Source: Turritopsis dohrnii (Eukaryota; Cnidaria; Hydrozoa; Anthoathecata; Oceaniidae). From it: a stretch of 64,000 nt of DNA. Shown here piece after piece: positions 1 to 7,685 of the stretch. The position numbers were made by a program, and so were the translations under genes. The notes below the pieces were generated by a model that was given only the letters and a program-made list of their open reading frames with translations, ran no database searches and was not told where the DNA came from. Numbering within the stretch: position 1 is the stretch's first letter; every line of letters begins with the position of its first letter. Where the stretch lies: NCBI GenBank assembly GCA_027922465.2, contig BQMF02000793.1, positions 1 through 64,000 on the forward strand, given 5' to 3'.

Positions 1-1
1 A

Positions 2-578
2 AACGGTTCAGAATTCAAAGCCGATGTGACAAAGCTGTTGGAGAAGAATAACGTCGAAATTAAAAGAGTAACTACTAAATATAAGCATACCCATACAGCG
101 TTTGTCGAGGCGTTGAACAAGATACTTGCCGAAAATTTATTCAAAATACAAGATGCTCAAGAACTAAACGATTCGGAAAAGGTATCATCTACGTGGGTCA
201 AATATTTGTATAAACTTGTGGATAGATTAAAACGATACGAAGACTCGGATGATCGATATGAAACCGAAAGATGCTATTAAAATGAAGGAGGTAACTCTCG
301 CTAAACAAGAGAGCTATCCACCTGAAGAAAAATTACCTCAAGATGGTTTGTATAGATATCTATTGCAACCGGGTGAAGAGCACGACGACCATCGAAAAAG
401 AGCAACAGATAGGATATGGTCAAAGAAGACATATAGATTGAGTGAGGTAATAGAGCAACCTGGTAACCATGTAATGTATTACCTTCAAGATGGACCTGAA
501 CGAGCTTTTGTGAAAGAAGAGCTGATATTAATACCTGAAGATACAGAGCTACCTCCTGATTATGTGCAAGGTTGGTGA
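2..578 (+). pseudogene. Polinton/PLV-type rve integrase, C-terminal part, frameshifted
   Basis: Retrovirus-like (DDE) integrase that would insert the viral element into host DNA. The window opens inside the catalytic core: an NGSEF motif is followed after a lysine-rich stretch by HTAFVEALNK, whose glutamate (about 35 residues after the expected second aspartate) fits a D,D-35-E core. The second half holds the C-terminal DNA-binding region, including a WSKKTYRL segment and the end PPDYVQGW. The frame breaks once: translation runs in one frame to about position 229 and continues in another from about 231, so the break lies in the A run at 229-232. Base 1 is A, so the codon before NGSEF cannot be Asp; either the aspartate is mutated or it sits further left. 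N-terminus is outside the window. Family assignment rests on core motif and viral context. Confidence 0.7.
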
Positions 579-591
579 ATCGTACAAAAGT

Positions 592-616
592 ATCTTTACT
601 AGAAACAAGTAAAGAT
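592..616. terminator. hairpin between convergent integrase and 74-aa genes
   Basis: Perfect inverted repeat: ATCTTTACT, 7-nt loop, AGTAAAGAT. It sits 14 bases after the integrase stop and 15 bases before the end of the convergent gene. The same 9-bp stem and 7-nt loop recur at the other two convergent junctions of this element, so a bidirectional 3'-end signal is likely but unproven. Confidence 0.55.
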
Positions 617-630
617 GAGTCGACGAGATT

Positions 631-855
631 TTATCTAGCGCCATATAATGTCATAATCAAAGAATTGTCTTTCTGAATTCTTTTGAGATTGTTTGAGACC
701 TTTCGGTCTGACAAGGCCTCTCTAGAGCTCCAACCATAATCATTTAATTCAATGAAAAGTCTTTCAGGCAACCACACCTTATATAAATTTCCCGTTCCGT
801 CTTGCACTTCTGCATACATAGCCTTTGTAGAAACAAATTTAACATGATAAATCAC
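631..855 (-). CDS. small protein of viral element, unknown function (74 aa frame)
   Basis: Open frame on the minus strand with reading-frame quality like its neighbours: mixed charged and aromatic residues, VQDGTGNLYKVWLPERLF near the middle and a basic C-terminus ending LYGAR. No membrane segment and no recognised domain. The frame as drawn starts at GTG and a TGA lies two codons upstream, so a eukaryotic start would be the ATG at 819 (62 aa) unless the original ATG has mutated. It converges on the integrase across a hairpin. Function not known. Confidence 0.45.
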   Translation of the reverse strand: MIYHVKFVSTKAMYAEVQDGTGNLYKVWLPERLFIELNDYGWSSREALSDRKVSNNLKRIQKDNSLIMTLYGAR

Positions 856-1026
856 GTTTCAGGTAGATCCCTCCACTTTATGATCGATGTAGATTGTTCG
901 ATTATTTGTTCAAATGTTTCAACTGTTGGAAATTCCATTGTCTATATACTTGTTTCATATCTCTTTATATCAGTTTTATTTATCACTTTATCACTTTTCA
1001 AATTGAGGAACACATAACCACACATC

Positions 1027-1622
1027 CTAGTAACCATTTTCGGTTATGGATTTTTTCAAGTTTTGGAGTTCTATCATCAAACTTTTTTGAAATTGATTTT
1101 GGGTTTCAGTCTCCATCTTTCTATCTGTAGAACTGAGTCCTTCTAAAGCTTTGTAATATGTTCCCTGCAAAACCTGGAATTCTTTGTAATTGATCCTTCC
1201 ATCAGTCAGCGCCTGACTTATGTTAGTTTCGAACACAGCGATTGAGGATGTAACAATATCATATAATTTTATGACTTTTTCTACTTTCTTTGATATCTTT
1301 TGATGACAGCTGTGGTAAGTCCGGTACAGATAGAGCCGGCTAAGGCTACACCACCTAATCCTGCAGAAATAGGTATTCCAATAATAGTAGCCCCTGTTGC
1401 AATTGAACCGATGCCAGAGCCAATGGTTATAGCGCTTGAGCTAGCATTTAGTAGCATCGATCGTTCTATCGCCTTGTTGTATCTCTTGAGCTTGATGCTA
1501 AATTTATCCTTTAGTTTTATCAACTCTTCAAATTCTGAATTTATTACGCTTGCGTTAAACTTTTCCTGCTCATTCAAATCCTCAGGAGCAGTGGGTAGTT
1601 TTGGATAAATTTTAACATTCAT
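1027..1622 (-). pseudogene. hydrophobic-hairpin viral protein, one frameshift (about 198 codons)
   Basis: Two adjacent minus-strand frames belong to one gene. The first (1622-1281, ATG start) has an N-terminal charged region and then a long Gly/Ala/Ile-rich hydrophobic stretch (about residues 60-105) able to form a membrane hairpin, ending in a basic IKRYQRK. The second (1236-1027) is helical and polar, with SSTDRKMETETQNQFQKS. The bases between them are open in the second frame, so a single indel in the purine run near 1272-1278 separates them. No known domain recognised. The gap to the divergent 426-aa gene is 55 bp, which would hold a shared promoter. Confidence 0.5.
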
Positions 1623-1677
1623 ATTTAGAGGTTTGTTATAACATAATTAATAATAAATTATCCTCTAAATAAATAAA

Positions 1678-2958
1678 ATGGCAGACATTGACATAGATCC
1701 TTTTGGAGAACATGGTATGACGACAGATGAAACAACCGATGAGACGTTTCCTCTCATACCGACCGGTGATCGTACGGGTGCCCAGATACATACATCAGGT
1801 GAACGAGAAACATCATTTGAAGGTCATAGTCTGAATACTAGAGTTTTGAAAGAACTAGTTGAAGGGGTGTATGATAGATTATCTGAAAGCCTCAATCAGG
1901 AAAAACCTAATTCCAAACATACCGATCTGTTTGAAATCAGAGAAGGTAAATTATACTACAAAGACAGTAGCGATCCATTGACGAAGAGAGATGGAATACT
2001 AAGGGCTACCGGTACTATAGCTGATATATTGGGTAAGGAGGGGTTACGTAAATTAGGGTTTGATATACCTAAGGGTAAAATAACAGCACGACAAGCAGTT
2101 GCACTTAACAAAATACAAGAAGAGCTTCCCTCGACATCTAAAATCACAAAATCGAGTGATTTAGAGCTTGAGGAAATTACGGGGAACATTGCAAATAGTA
2201 CGGAAGATTTAATTTCAACGCTTAGACAACAATCTATCGATCATGAAATGACTCAGACCGGCGATCTATTTGAATATCCTGTACGTGAGCTGTTAGGATT
2301 GGATAAGGCGCTGAGAAACATAAGAGGAGGTTTTCAGGAAGAGGTTGCGAAAAAGGTTCGAATAGAACAGCATATCGATCGAGAGAAAAACAAGTTGGAG
2401 GAGATGGAAAACGATGCGACATACACAGATGAACAACGAAAAGAGGTTGAAGAGAGAGTGGAGGGATTACATGAAGAGTTGAAAGCTAGGAAAGAGAACA
2501 TTGATATTCTCAAAGGTAAATTAAACAGTCAAGTTACGAGCATCAAAGAAACCATTGCTAAAGTCCTCGACAAAGATACCACATTAGGTGAAAGGATACG
2601 AACACTATTCCGTGAACAAGGTATAACAATCGTTAGCATTCTGACAGCGTTTGGTATGGCTATCGGTGTTCTTGTGGAAGCTTTGTTACCATCAGCAGCT
2701 GGAAACTCTTCGCAAAATCCTGACAAAGGTGGTGATAAAAAGGACGATGCAAAGGAATGGATAAAAAATAAACTAAAAGCGTTAGCATCACTTCTAGGTA
2801 GATTAGCATCTAAAGCGGCAGAGGCTTTACCAGGAATAATTGGGTCTATCGTATCGTGGATACTCACTAGAGCAAAAGAAGTTGTAGGTTGGTTGAGTCA
2901 AAATTTATGGGCTCTGATTGTAGGGATGATCTATACATACCTTGTCACTAGACGGTAA
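1678..2958 (+). CDS. 426-aa coiled-coil, tail-anchored viral protein
   Basis: Intact frame from an ATG preceded by AT-rich DNA. Acidic, Thr-rich N-terminus (about 1-60), a globular middle, then a charged coiled coil (about 225-295) with many Glu/Lys/Arg heptads. A hydrophobic segment SILTAFGMAIGVLVEALLP lies at about 320-338, followed by a Gly/Asp/Lys linker, amphipathic helices rich in Leu/Ala, and a C-terminal membrane segment ending TYLVTRR. This architecture suggests a virion membrane or structural protein; the function is not known. It is the longest uninterrupted gene of the element in the window. It converges on the 140-aa gene across a hairpin. Confidence 0.7.
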   Translation: MADIDIDPFGEHGMTTDETTDETFPLIPTGDRTGAQIHTSGERETSFEGHSLNTRVLKELVEGVYDRLSESLNQEKPNSKHTDLFEIREGKLYYKDSSDPLTKRDGILRATGTIADILGKEGLRKLGFDIPKGKITARQAVALNKIQEELPSTSKITKSSDLELEEITGNIANSTEDLISTLRQQSIDHEMTQTGDLFEYPVRELLGLDKALRNIRGGFQEEVAKKVRIEQHIDREKNKLEEMENDATYTDEQRKEVEERVEGLHEELKARKENIDILKGKLNSQVTSIKETIAKVLDKDTTLGERIRTLFREQGITIVSILTAFGMAIGVLVEALLPSAAGNSSQNPDKGGDKKDDAKEWIKNKLKALASLLGRLASKAAEALPGIIGSIVSWILTRAKEVVGWLSQNLWALIVGMIYTYLVTRR

Positions 2959-2973
2959 CCATCTGAAAGTGTA

Positions 2974-2998
2974 TATGTTACATGTATCGTGTAACATA
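2974..2998. terminator. hairpin between convergent 426-aa and 140-aa genes
   Basis: Perfect inverted repeat TATGTTACA, 7-nt loop, TGTAACATA, 15 bases after one stop codon and 17 before the other. The arms share the TTACA/TGTAA core with the hairpin at 5077-5101. Confidence 0.55.
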
Positions 2999-3015
2999 AT
3001 TTTTGTTGATGGTCT

Positions 3016-3438
3016 TCATCTTTCAAAATACCACACAATTCCACCAATACCGAGCATACTCAGAGCTATAAAAGCCAACTCTCTTTCATGTTGATCATGA
3101 CTCGGTGTATAAAAGTCGCTCAATACAGGCTCCCGTGGTAGCGGTTCAAGATGATTACTAAATACACTATTGTACTCTCTCATTGCATCATTTAGTTCTA
3201 CGAATTTTGAATCAGCCTTCTTTTCGAGCATGAGCTGCTTATTGATAAAATCGATCCTTTCCTGTCGTTTTTGCTGCCATTCAATCTGTGCTTTTTGTAA
3301 TTTTTCTATGGCCAAATCATGACGTTTTCTTTCCTTATCGATTCTGTCTTTGGATAAACTTGAAAACAGATAGCTTGATCCTGTGAAAGCCAAAGCGTTA
3401 GCTAAAGCTCCACCCAACATCATTGCGATAGAAGCCAT
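3016..3438 (-). CDS. 140-aa membrane protein with C-terminal anchor
   Basis: Begins with a Met/Ala/Gly-rich hydrophobic segment (MASIAMMLGGALANALAF), then a long basic/acidic helix with KLQKAQIEWQQKRQERIDF, a short proline-containing stretch, and a C-terminal membrane segment LAFIALSMLGIGGIVWYFER. Two membrane segments with a coiled coil between them suggest a virion membrane or assembly protein. Its start is only 2 bp from the stop of the 75-aa gene, so the two are probably cotranscribed. Not recognised as a named family. Confidence 0.6.
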   Translation of the reverse strand: MASIAMMLGGALANALAFTGSSYLFSSLSKDRIDKERKRHDLAIEKLQKAQIEWQQKRQERIDFINKQLMLEKKADSKFVELNDAMREYNSVFSNHLEPLPREPVLSDFYTPSHDQHERELAFIALSMLGIGGIVWYFER

Positions 3439-3440
3439 AT

Positions 3441-3668
3441 TTAGATATTGATATTTTCAAGTAAAATCTTTTGTTTGATTAAGTAGTCCTTTGTCACTTC
3501 ACTAGCGGCGATAATGGCAACTAGTTTTCCCGTATCTTCCAAGTCGAACTTTTGAATAGAGGGAGGTGTCATTTTTAATACCTTTTTTCCTAGCATAGAG
3601 TAGCCGATAGCGAAAACGCAGACGACTGATGCATGATATAAATCGTTGATGATACTTTTCTTGTCCAT
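3441..3668 (-). CDS. 75-aa small membrane protein
   Basis: Starts MDKKSIINDLYHASVVCVFAIGYSMLGKKVL: a single N-terminal membrane segment flanked by lysines, then a soluble tail with an Ala/Ile segment and several lysines. It sits in a minus-strand run of four membrane-protein genes with gaps of 2 bp downstream and 27 bp upstream. Function unknown. Confidence 0.55.
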   Translation of the reverse strand: MDKKSIINDLYHASVVCVFAIGYSMLGKKVLKMTPPSIQKFDLEDTGKLVAIIAASEVTKDYLIKQKILLENINI

Positions 3669-3695
3669 ATTTGTTATATATACATTTTTTTCTTT

Positions 3696-4040
3696 TTATT
3701 CCATTTCATGTTTATTGATTTTCACTGGTATTTTAGATTTTTGTGGAAGGGGGGTGGATGGTGACCCATGGGGTAATATTTGCTCTTTCTTTTTATACAC
3801 AAAATAAGCAAATCCACCAACTAAACCGAGAGCTATTATTCCACATACACTATAGATGTAGTTCATAGGTTGTTCATTTGGTTTGGTGAGAGAGGCCTCA
3901 GGCTTCTCCATTTCTTTTTGAGGCGACACTTGTTTTAATTGTTCTCGTTTTTTACGGTTGTATTCCGCCAACTTCTTACCCGCTTCAACCTTTTTTGGAT
4001 TCTTCGTTGTCACTTGAATGGGAGTCTGTTCTTCTGACAT
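3696..4040 (-). CDS. 114-aa single-pass membrane protein
   Basis: The N-terminal 60 residues are Lys/Glu/Gln/Pro-rich and probably disordered. One membrane segment, about YSVCGIIALGLVGGFAYFVY, is followed by KKK and a polar Ser/Pro tail. Its 5' end overlaps the 3' end of the next gene (3985-4629) by 56 bp in a different frame, so both reading frames are used there. Function unknown. Confidence 0.55.
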   Translation of the reverse strand: MSEEQTPIQVTTKNPKKVEAGKKLAEYNRKKREQLKQVSPQKEMEKPEASLTKPNEQPMNYIYSVCGIIALGLVGGFAYFVYKKKEQILPHGSPSTPLPQKSKIPVKINKHEME

Positions 4041-4629
4041 TTTTATTATCTGCTGTATTTATATTATCATCGGATTTATTTAAATTTCTTTCATTGATAT
4101 AATGCCTCCCGGTAATAAGTCCAACACTGAGTGGTGCTAATAATGAGCCGAATTTGTAATATAAGTCACATGTAAATCTTTGAAGAGCAGAGTTTAAGAA
4201 GGGGTCAGTTTCCAGGTCATTGCTCAGCGCTTCTTGATTATTTATTCCTAATGTTGCACAAGCCCCCATCGAATAAATGCGTATCAGTGATTTCCCCAAG
4301 GATTTTACCATTTGACCTGATAGTTTAGCCTCGTAAATACTAAAAAGTTTTTCTACCTCTTCATCTTTGAGTTTGTTAATTTGCTCTTCCGTGTACATTT
4401 TCCCTAAGTATAGTTTGCTTTTCCCGGTTAAGACACACTCGAGTAATTTTTGTCTTTTACCATCTGAAGGTGGAAATTCACCCGGAACATCATAACTCTG
4501 GTTGATTAAATTATCGATCGCTGTTTCCGCCATTTTTATTAGAGAGAGGTATTTTTTTAACACAAAATAAAAGTAAAATAGCGAGATCAGCAGTATGCTT
4601 AATAACATGAAGTTGACATATTCTATCAT
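3985..4629 (-). CDS. 214-aa protein with N-terminal membrane segment
   Basis: MIEYVNFMLLSILLISLFYFYFVLKK is a clear signal anchor. A soluble domain with several cysteines follows, then a second weak hydrophobic stretch near LLAPLSVGLITG and a polar Asn/Asp/Ser tail. Its start lies in a DNA segment partly duplicated at 4740-4790 in front of the divergent 81-aa gene. No family recognised; it fits a virion membrane protein. Confidence 0.55.
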   Translation of the reverse strand: MIEYVNFMLLSILLISLFYFYFVLKKYLSLIKMAETAIDNLINQSYDVPGEFPPSDGKRQKLLECVLTGKSKLYLGKMYTEEQINKLKDEEVEKLFSIYEAKLSGQMVKSLGKSLIRIYSMGACATLGINNQEALSNDLETDPFLNSALQRFTCDLYYKFGSLLAPLSVGLITGRHYINERNLNKSDDNINTADNKNVRRTDSHSSDNEESKKG

Positions 4630-4817
4630 TTTGTTGTGTTTGTTATAATTTTCTTATACTCTCTTATAAGTTTGTTGAAATTTGCTGTATAAGAGTTTGC
4701 TATCCTCTTATAAGTTTGTTGTCTTAAATAATTATAAGAGGATGATGATGTTTAATAATATAAAGTTGATATATTCTAACATTGTTAAATAAATAAACAT
4801 TGTTTACTTAAACAATT
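4630..4817. promoter_or_regulatory. divergent promoter region with direct repeats
   Basis: This 188-bp spacer separates the divergent 214-aa and 81-aa genes. CTCTTATAAGTTTGTTG occurs twice, at 4661-4677 and 4705-4721. The block around 4747-4788 is a diverged copy of the start of the 214-aa gene (about 4594-4637), so part of the region arose by tandem duplication. AT-rich, with TATAA-like strings; no transcription data. Confidence 0.4.
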
Positions 4818-5063
4818 ATGTTCGATGATGACTCCTCAGATGATGATATTATATTTTCCCATCAAGATACAAAAAGGGTTACTTTTAATGATAAAGTAAT
4901 GGTCCATTATATCTCTGCTTGTGAATCTCGTAGAAGTAACTGGATAGAGGCTGCTGTTGACAGAGTACGCTTTGAATCGAGGATTAAACATATTGGTAAA
5001 ATTCTAGATCCTGTATTGAGACGTAAATTATTCTCTTACAGTAGTCTTATAGGAGTCTTATAA
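4818..5063 (+). CDS. PPP1R15/GADD34-like PP1 regulatory protein (81 aa)
   Basis: Short intact protein with the signature of PPP1R15/GADD34. An acidic Asp/Ser N-terminus (1-17) leads to RVTF (20-23), a match to the RVxF docking motif for protein phosphatase 1. V27, V29 and H30 follow, then a helix with W42, A45, A46, D48, R49, R51, F52, R55 and I56 arranged as in the family core. Known members recruit PP1 to dephosphorylate eIF2-alpha; herpes simplex ICP34.5 and African swine fever DP71L are viral members. By analogy this protein would keep translation running when host eIF2-alpha kinases respond. That is inference; motif and spacing are seen. Adjacent GTCTTATA repeats overlap its 3' end. Confidence 0.7.
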   Translation: MFDDDSSDDDIIFSHQDTKRVTFNDKVMVHYISACESRRSNWIEAAVDRVRFESRIKHIGKILDPVLRRKLFSYSSLIGVL

Positions 5064-5076
5064 CAGTCTTATAGTT

Positions 5077-5101
5077 TTTGTTACAAGAGTCATGTAACAA
5101 A
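5077..5101. terminator. hairpin between convergent PPP1R15-like and ATPase genes
   Basis: Perfect inverted repeat TTTGTTACA, 7-nt loop, TGTAACAAA, 13 bases after one stop codon and 13 before the other. Same geometry as the other two convergent-junction hairpins. Confidence 0.55.
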
Positions 5102-5114
5102 TATATCAACCTGT

Positions 5115-5720
5115 TTAACAAATCACGTGCGTTCTTGGGTGTTCCATTCTCATGACTATGCATGTGTGTTTCCCTCCTTTCAGTTTTTCCTTGACATTTT
5201 TCAATTCTTCTCGCGAATCAATGACATCGTTCTCTTCATGAATGGCGGCTAGATCGTTTCTATCTTTTGGGTACCACACATATAACATTTTAGCTTGCCG
5301 TCGTAAATTTTTAGGTATAGCCGTGTATGATTGTGTGAGTAACCATAGCGAATGATTTCGATGTCTACCACTAATTGCGAACTCAAGCAAAGGCTGTCTC
5401 TTTTTGTCCAATTTTTCATCAGCGATGATGTCATCAATGAGGAATAAGGTTTTGTATCCAGCACAGAAAAAGTCCATACTCTTAATCCATTCATATAATT
5501 GACCTTCTGGCTCAATTAAAATCACATAGCTGTCATTCCAGAACCACTTCCGATCTCTGTAAGTCTGATTCCACCTCAAGGTGGGACATATAATCACGAT
5601 GAAATCAAAGTGATCATAGTATTCATTTTCTAATAATTTTATGACACGATCCGTTTTGCCGCACGATGTTGGTCCAACGAATAATGCTGTGTGAGGCTCT
5701 TTCATGTAAAGTGTGTTCAT
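5115..5720 (-). CDS. genome-packaging ATPase (FtsK/HerA-A32 type)
   Basis: A 201-aa P-loop ATPase. Walker A GPTSCGKT at residues 16-23, Walker B LFLIDD at 92-97, a polar sensor motif LLTQS at 127-131, and basic residues in GRHRN at 118-122 that could act as an arginine finger. Size and motif order fit the A32-like ATPases of Polintons, virophages and NCLDVs, which pump viral DNA into capsids. It starts 4 bp after the major capsid gene stops, on the same strand, as expected for a morphogenesis cluster. Frame intact and complete. Confidence 0.85.
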   Translation of the reverse strand: MNTLYMKEPHTALFVGPTSCGKTDRVIKLLENEYYDHFDFIVIICPTLRWNQTYRDRKWFWNDSYVILIEPEGQLYEWIKSMDFFCAGYKTLFLIDDIIADEKLDKKRQPLLEFAISGRHRNHSLWLLTQSYTAIPKNLRRQAKMLYVWYPKDRNDLAAIHEENDVIDSREELKNVKEKLKGGKHTCIVMRMEHPRTHVIC

Positions 5721-5724
5721 TTTA

Positions 5725-7042
5725 CTAATATAATGCAGACATAAATTGACCGTTTTGTATGTTTAATTGAGCGTCCATTATTAGATATATATATGCGTTT
5801 AAGTTTCCTGCAGTTTCAGCGGTCTTTTCAATCTGTAAGGTGATGCCTTCACTCGCATTTTCAATCTTTCGACCGGTCCCATGCAAAGCATTCTCATCAA
5901 TTGTTCTGAAATCTAACCATAGAGCATACTTGTTTGTCAAGTAATCAGAGACTTTTACATCATGTAATCCCAAGCGCTTTCGGTTTTCGCCGACGCTATT
6001 ATCTTTTGGTTTTCCTTCAGCTAAATACTTGCAAATCTCATTGTATTGTTCAAACGGCTGCATCCCTTGAGCAAAAAGTTGGTTAGGCTTACCCTCAACG
6101 ATGACTGATACCTTTTTGATCTTTGGATTGTAGAATTTACCGGTATCTCGTTTGTAGGATTCTTCTTCTTCAAACAGAACTAAGATACCCTTCAAAGATT
6201 TGGCAGGTGTGTTGAATGACCAATTCCATGTTGTGTCTGACTTGTTTACTCTGATTTGCCGGTGTCTCAAAACTCTATCGTAGAGCAAAAGCCATGTTTT
6301 CGTATTCAGATGCGATTTGTCTAGCCAACTTGGGTTGTGTCACAAGCTCATATTCTAGAGAGATGTTAGATATTTTGTATTTACCGTCTGGGGTTTTTCT
6401 TTGACCTGTGGTAGGAGTTGGAGGGTCAGAATAAATAACTCGGTTATAGTCGTTAAATGTGATCTCGTAGCAAAGCCTATTACCTAAACCCGCTTGATAA
6501 TATGGGATAGTACTATCTAACATCTCAAAGTCGAGTGGAATGACAAACTTGTTTTTATAGGTGTCAGCAATGGCTTTGTCTTCTGCATCAGAGGTGTCTT
6601 TATCTGAAGCACCAATCCTCAATTTCATACAATTCTCTGTACACCCATCATCGATGATGATACCCTGTCTTATCGCGTTTCTCTTTTCAAACTTGGTTAA
6701 CCATAAATCTCTGTAACACCCGAAAATATCAAAGTCATCGATGCTCAATATCTCGCTACCTTCGAACTTGACAGCCAACTTTTTAACGATAGCTCTCCCA
6801 ATGTTACTGACCAATGTTCTTTTTGAGTCAGCTCTCGACTCGAGTTCAATATCAAAACTTAGATTAGCTGTTCCTGGAATAATAACATCATCGCTTCCTA
6901 AATTTGGAAACCTAACCAATAATAACTGATTTTGATCGATCTCACTCGGATTGTGTGTGACAATTACTTTTTGACGAGAGCCTTTTACACCGCGGGCAGT
7001 TCTAAGTGAACGTTCTGGATTTAATCTTTTTCCATACTCCAT
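5725..7042 (-). pseudogene. major capsid protein, probable double jelly-roll, one frameshift
   Basis: Two overlapping minus-strand frames make one gene. The N-terminal frame (7042-6275, ATG) gives about 255 residues; the C-terminal frame runs from about 6288 to 5725 (about 187). They meet in a T run at about 6287-6290, so one base is gained or lost there. Total length near 440 aa, beta-rich composition, and position between the packaging ATPase and the minor capsid gene fit the Polinton/PLV major capsid protein; no catalytic motif can prove this. The break could be a real mutation or a homopolymer sequencing error. Confidence 0.6.
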
Positions 7043-7085
7043 TATTAATTATGATATATAATTAATTATTACTTTTTATCTCGGT

Positions 7086-7646
7086 TTAGCGGATGTGCAA
7101 AACAATGGTTCTTCCCAGGTCTTCTTTTAGCATATTGCCATGCTGATCTGTGAGTTTCAACGTGAGAGACTGAAATACACCATTTTTTAATTTTTTGTAC
7201 TGAGGGTTTTTAGGCTCAACATGTGTGAAGTCGCTATGTTCAGCCATGTGATAGGTTAGTAAAATATCACTTAGCTTTCCATTCTCAAGATTTTGAGTGT
7301 TGTCAAGTTCAGAGAGATGCAAATTAATTTTGGTTACGTTAGCGAGCTTATTTGTTTTGATTACTTGAGGGTTTTTGCCTAATGAGGTAAGTTCTACATC
7401 ACCTGCTAAAAAGGTACCTGCTAAAAAGGCATTCAATTCCCTGCTCGTGAATGTTCCTTGAGGTACCAACTTTTTAGCTTTCCTATAACCAAGCATAGTC
7501 AGTGTTAGGTCTGTGGTTATTTCATACGTAACATTGTCTGCAAACATATCAACCAATGCAATTTCTTTTGAGCCATCCAAGTTTTGAATGGGGTAAGGTA
7601 GATTTATGGTCTTCTCACCACTTACGAGATTTGCTGTGATATACAT
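7086..7646 (-). CDS. probable minor capsid (penton) protein
   Basis: An intact 186-aa frame, beta-rich with few helices, ending in a strand-like LGRTIVLHIR. Size, composition and position immediately upstream of the major capsid gene (43 bp gap, same strand) match the single jelly-roll penton protein of Polinton-type viruses. The call is by context and general character rather than a diagnostic motif. Its start is 39 bp from the divergent 381-aa gene, so that AT-rich gap must hold both promoters. Confidence 0.5.
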   Translation of the reverse strand: MYITANLVSGEKTINLPYPIQNLDGSKEIALVDMFADNVTYEITTDLTLTMLGYRKAKKLVPQGTFTSRELNAFLAGTFLAGDVELTSLGKNPQVIKTNKLANVTKINLHLSELDNTQNLENGKLSDILLTYHMAEHSDFTHVEPKNPQYKKLKNGVFQSLTLKLTDQHGNMLKEDLGRTIVLHIR

Positions 7647-7685
7647 TTTCTTGTATTAAATATAAGATAATAATATTAAATAATA

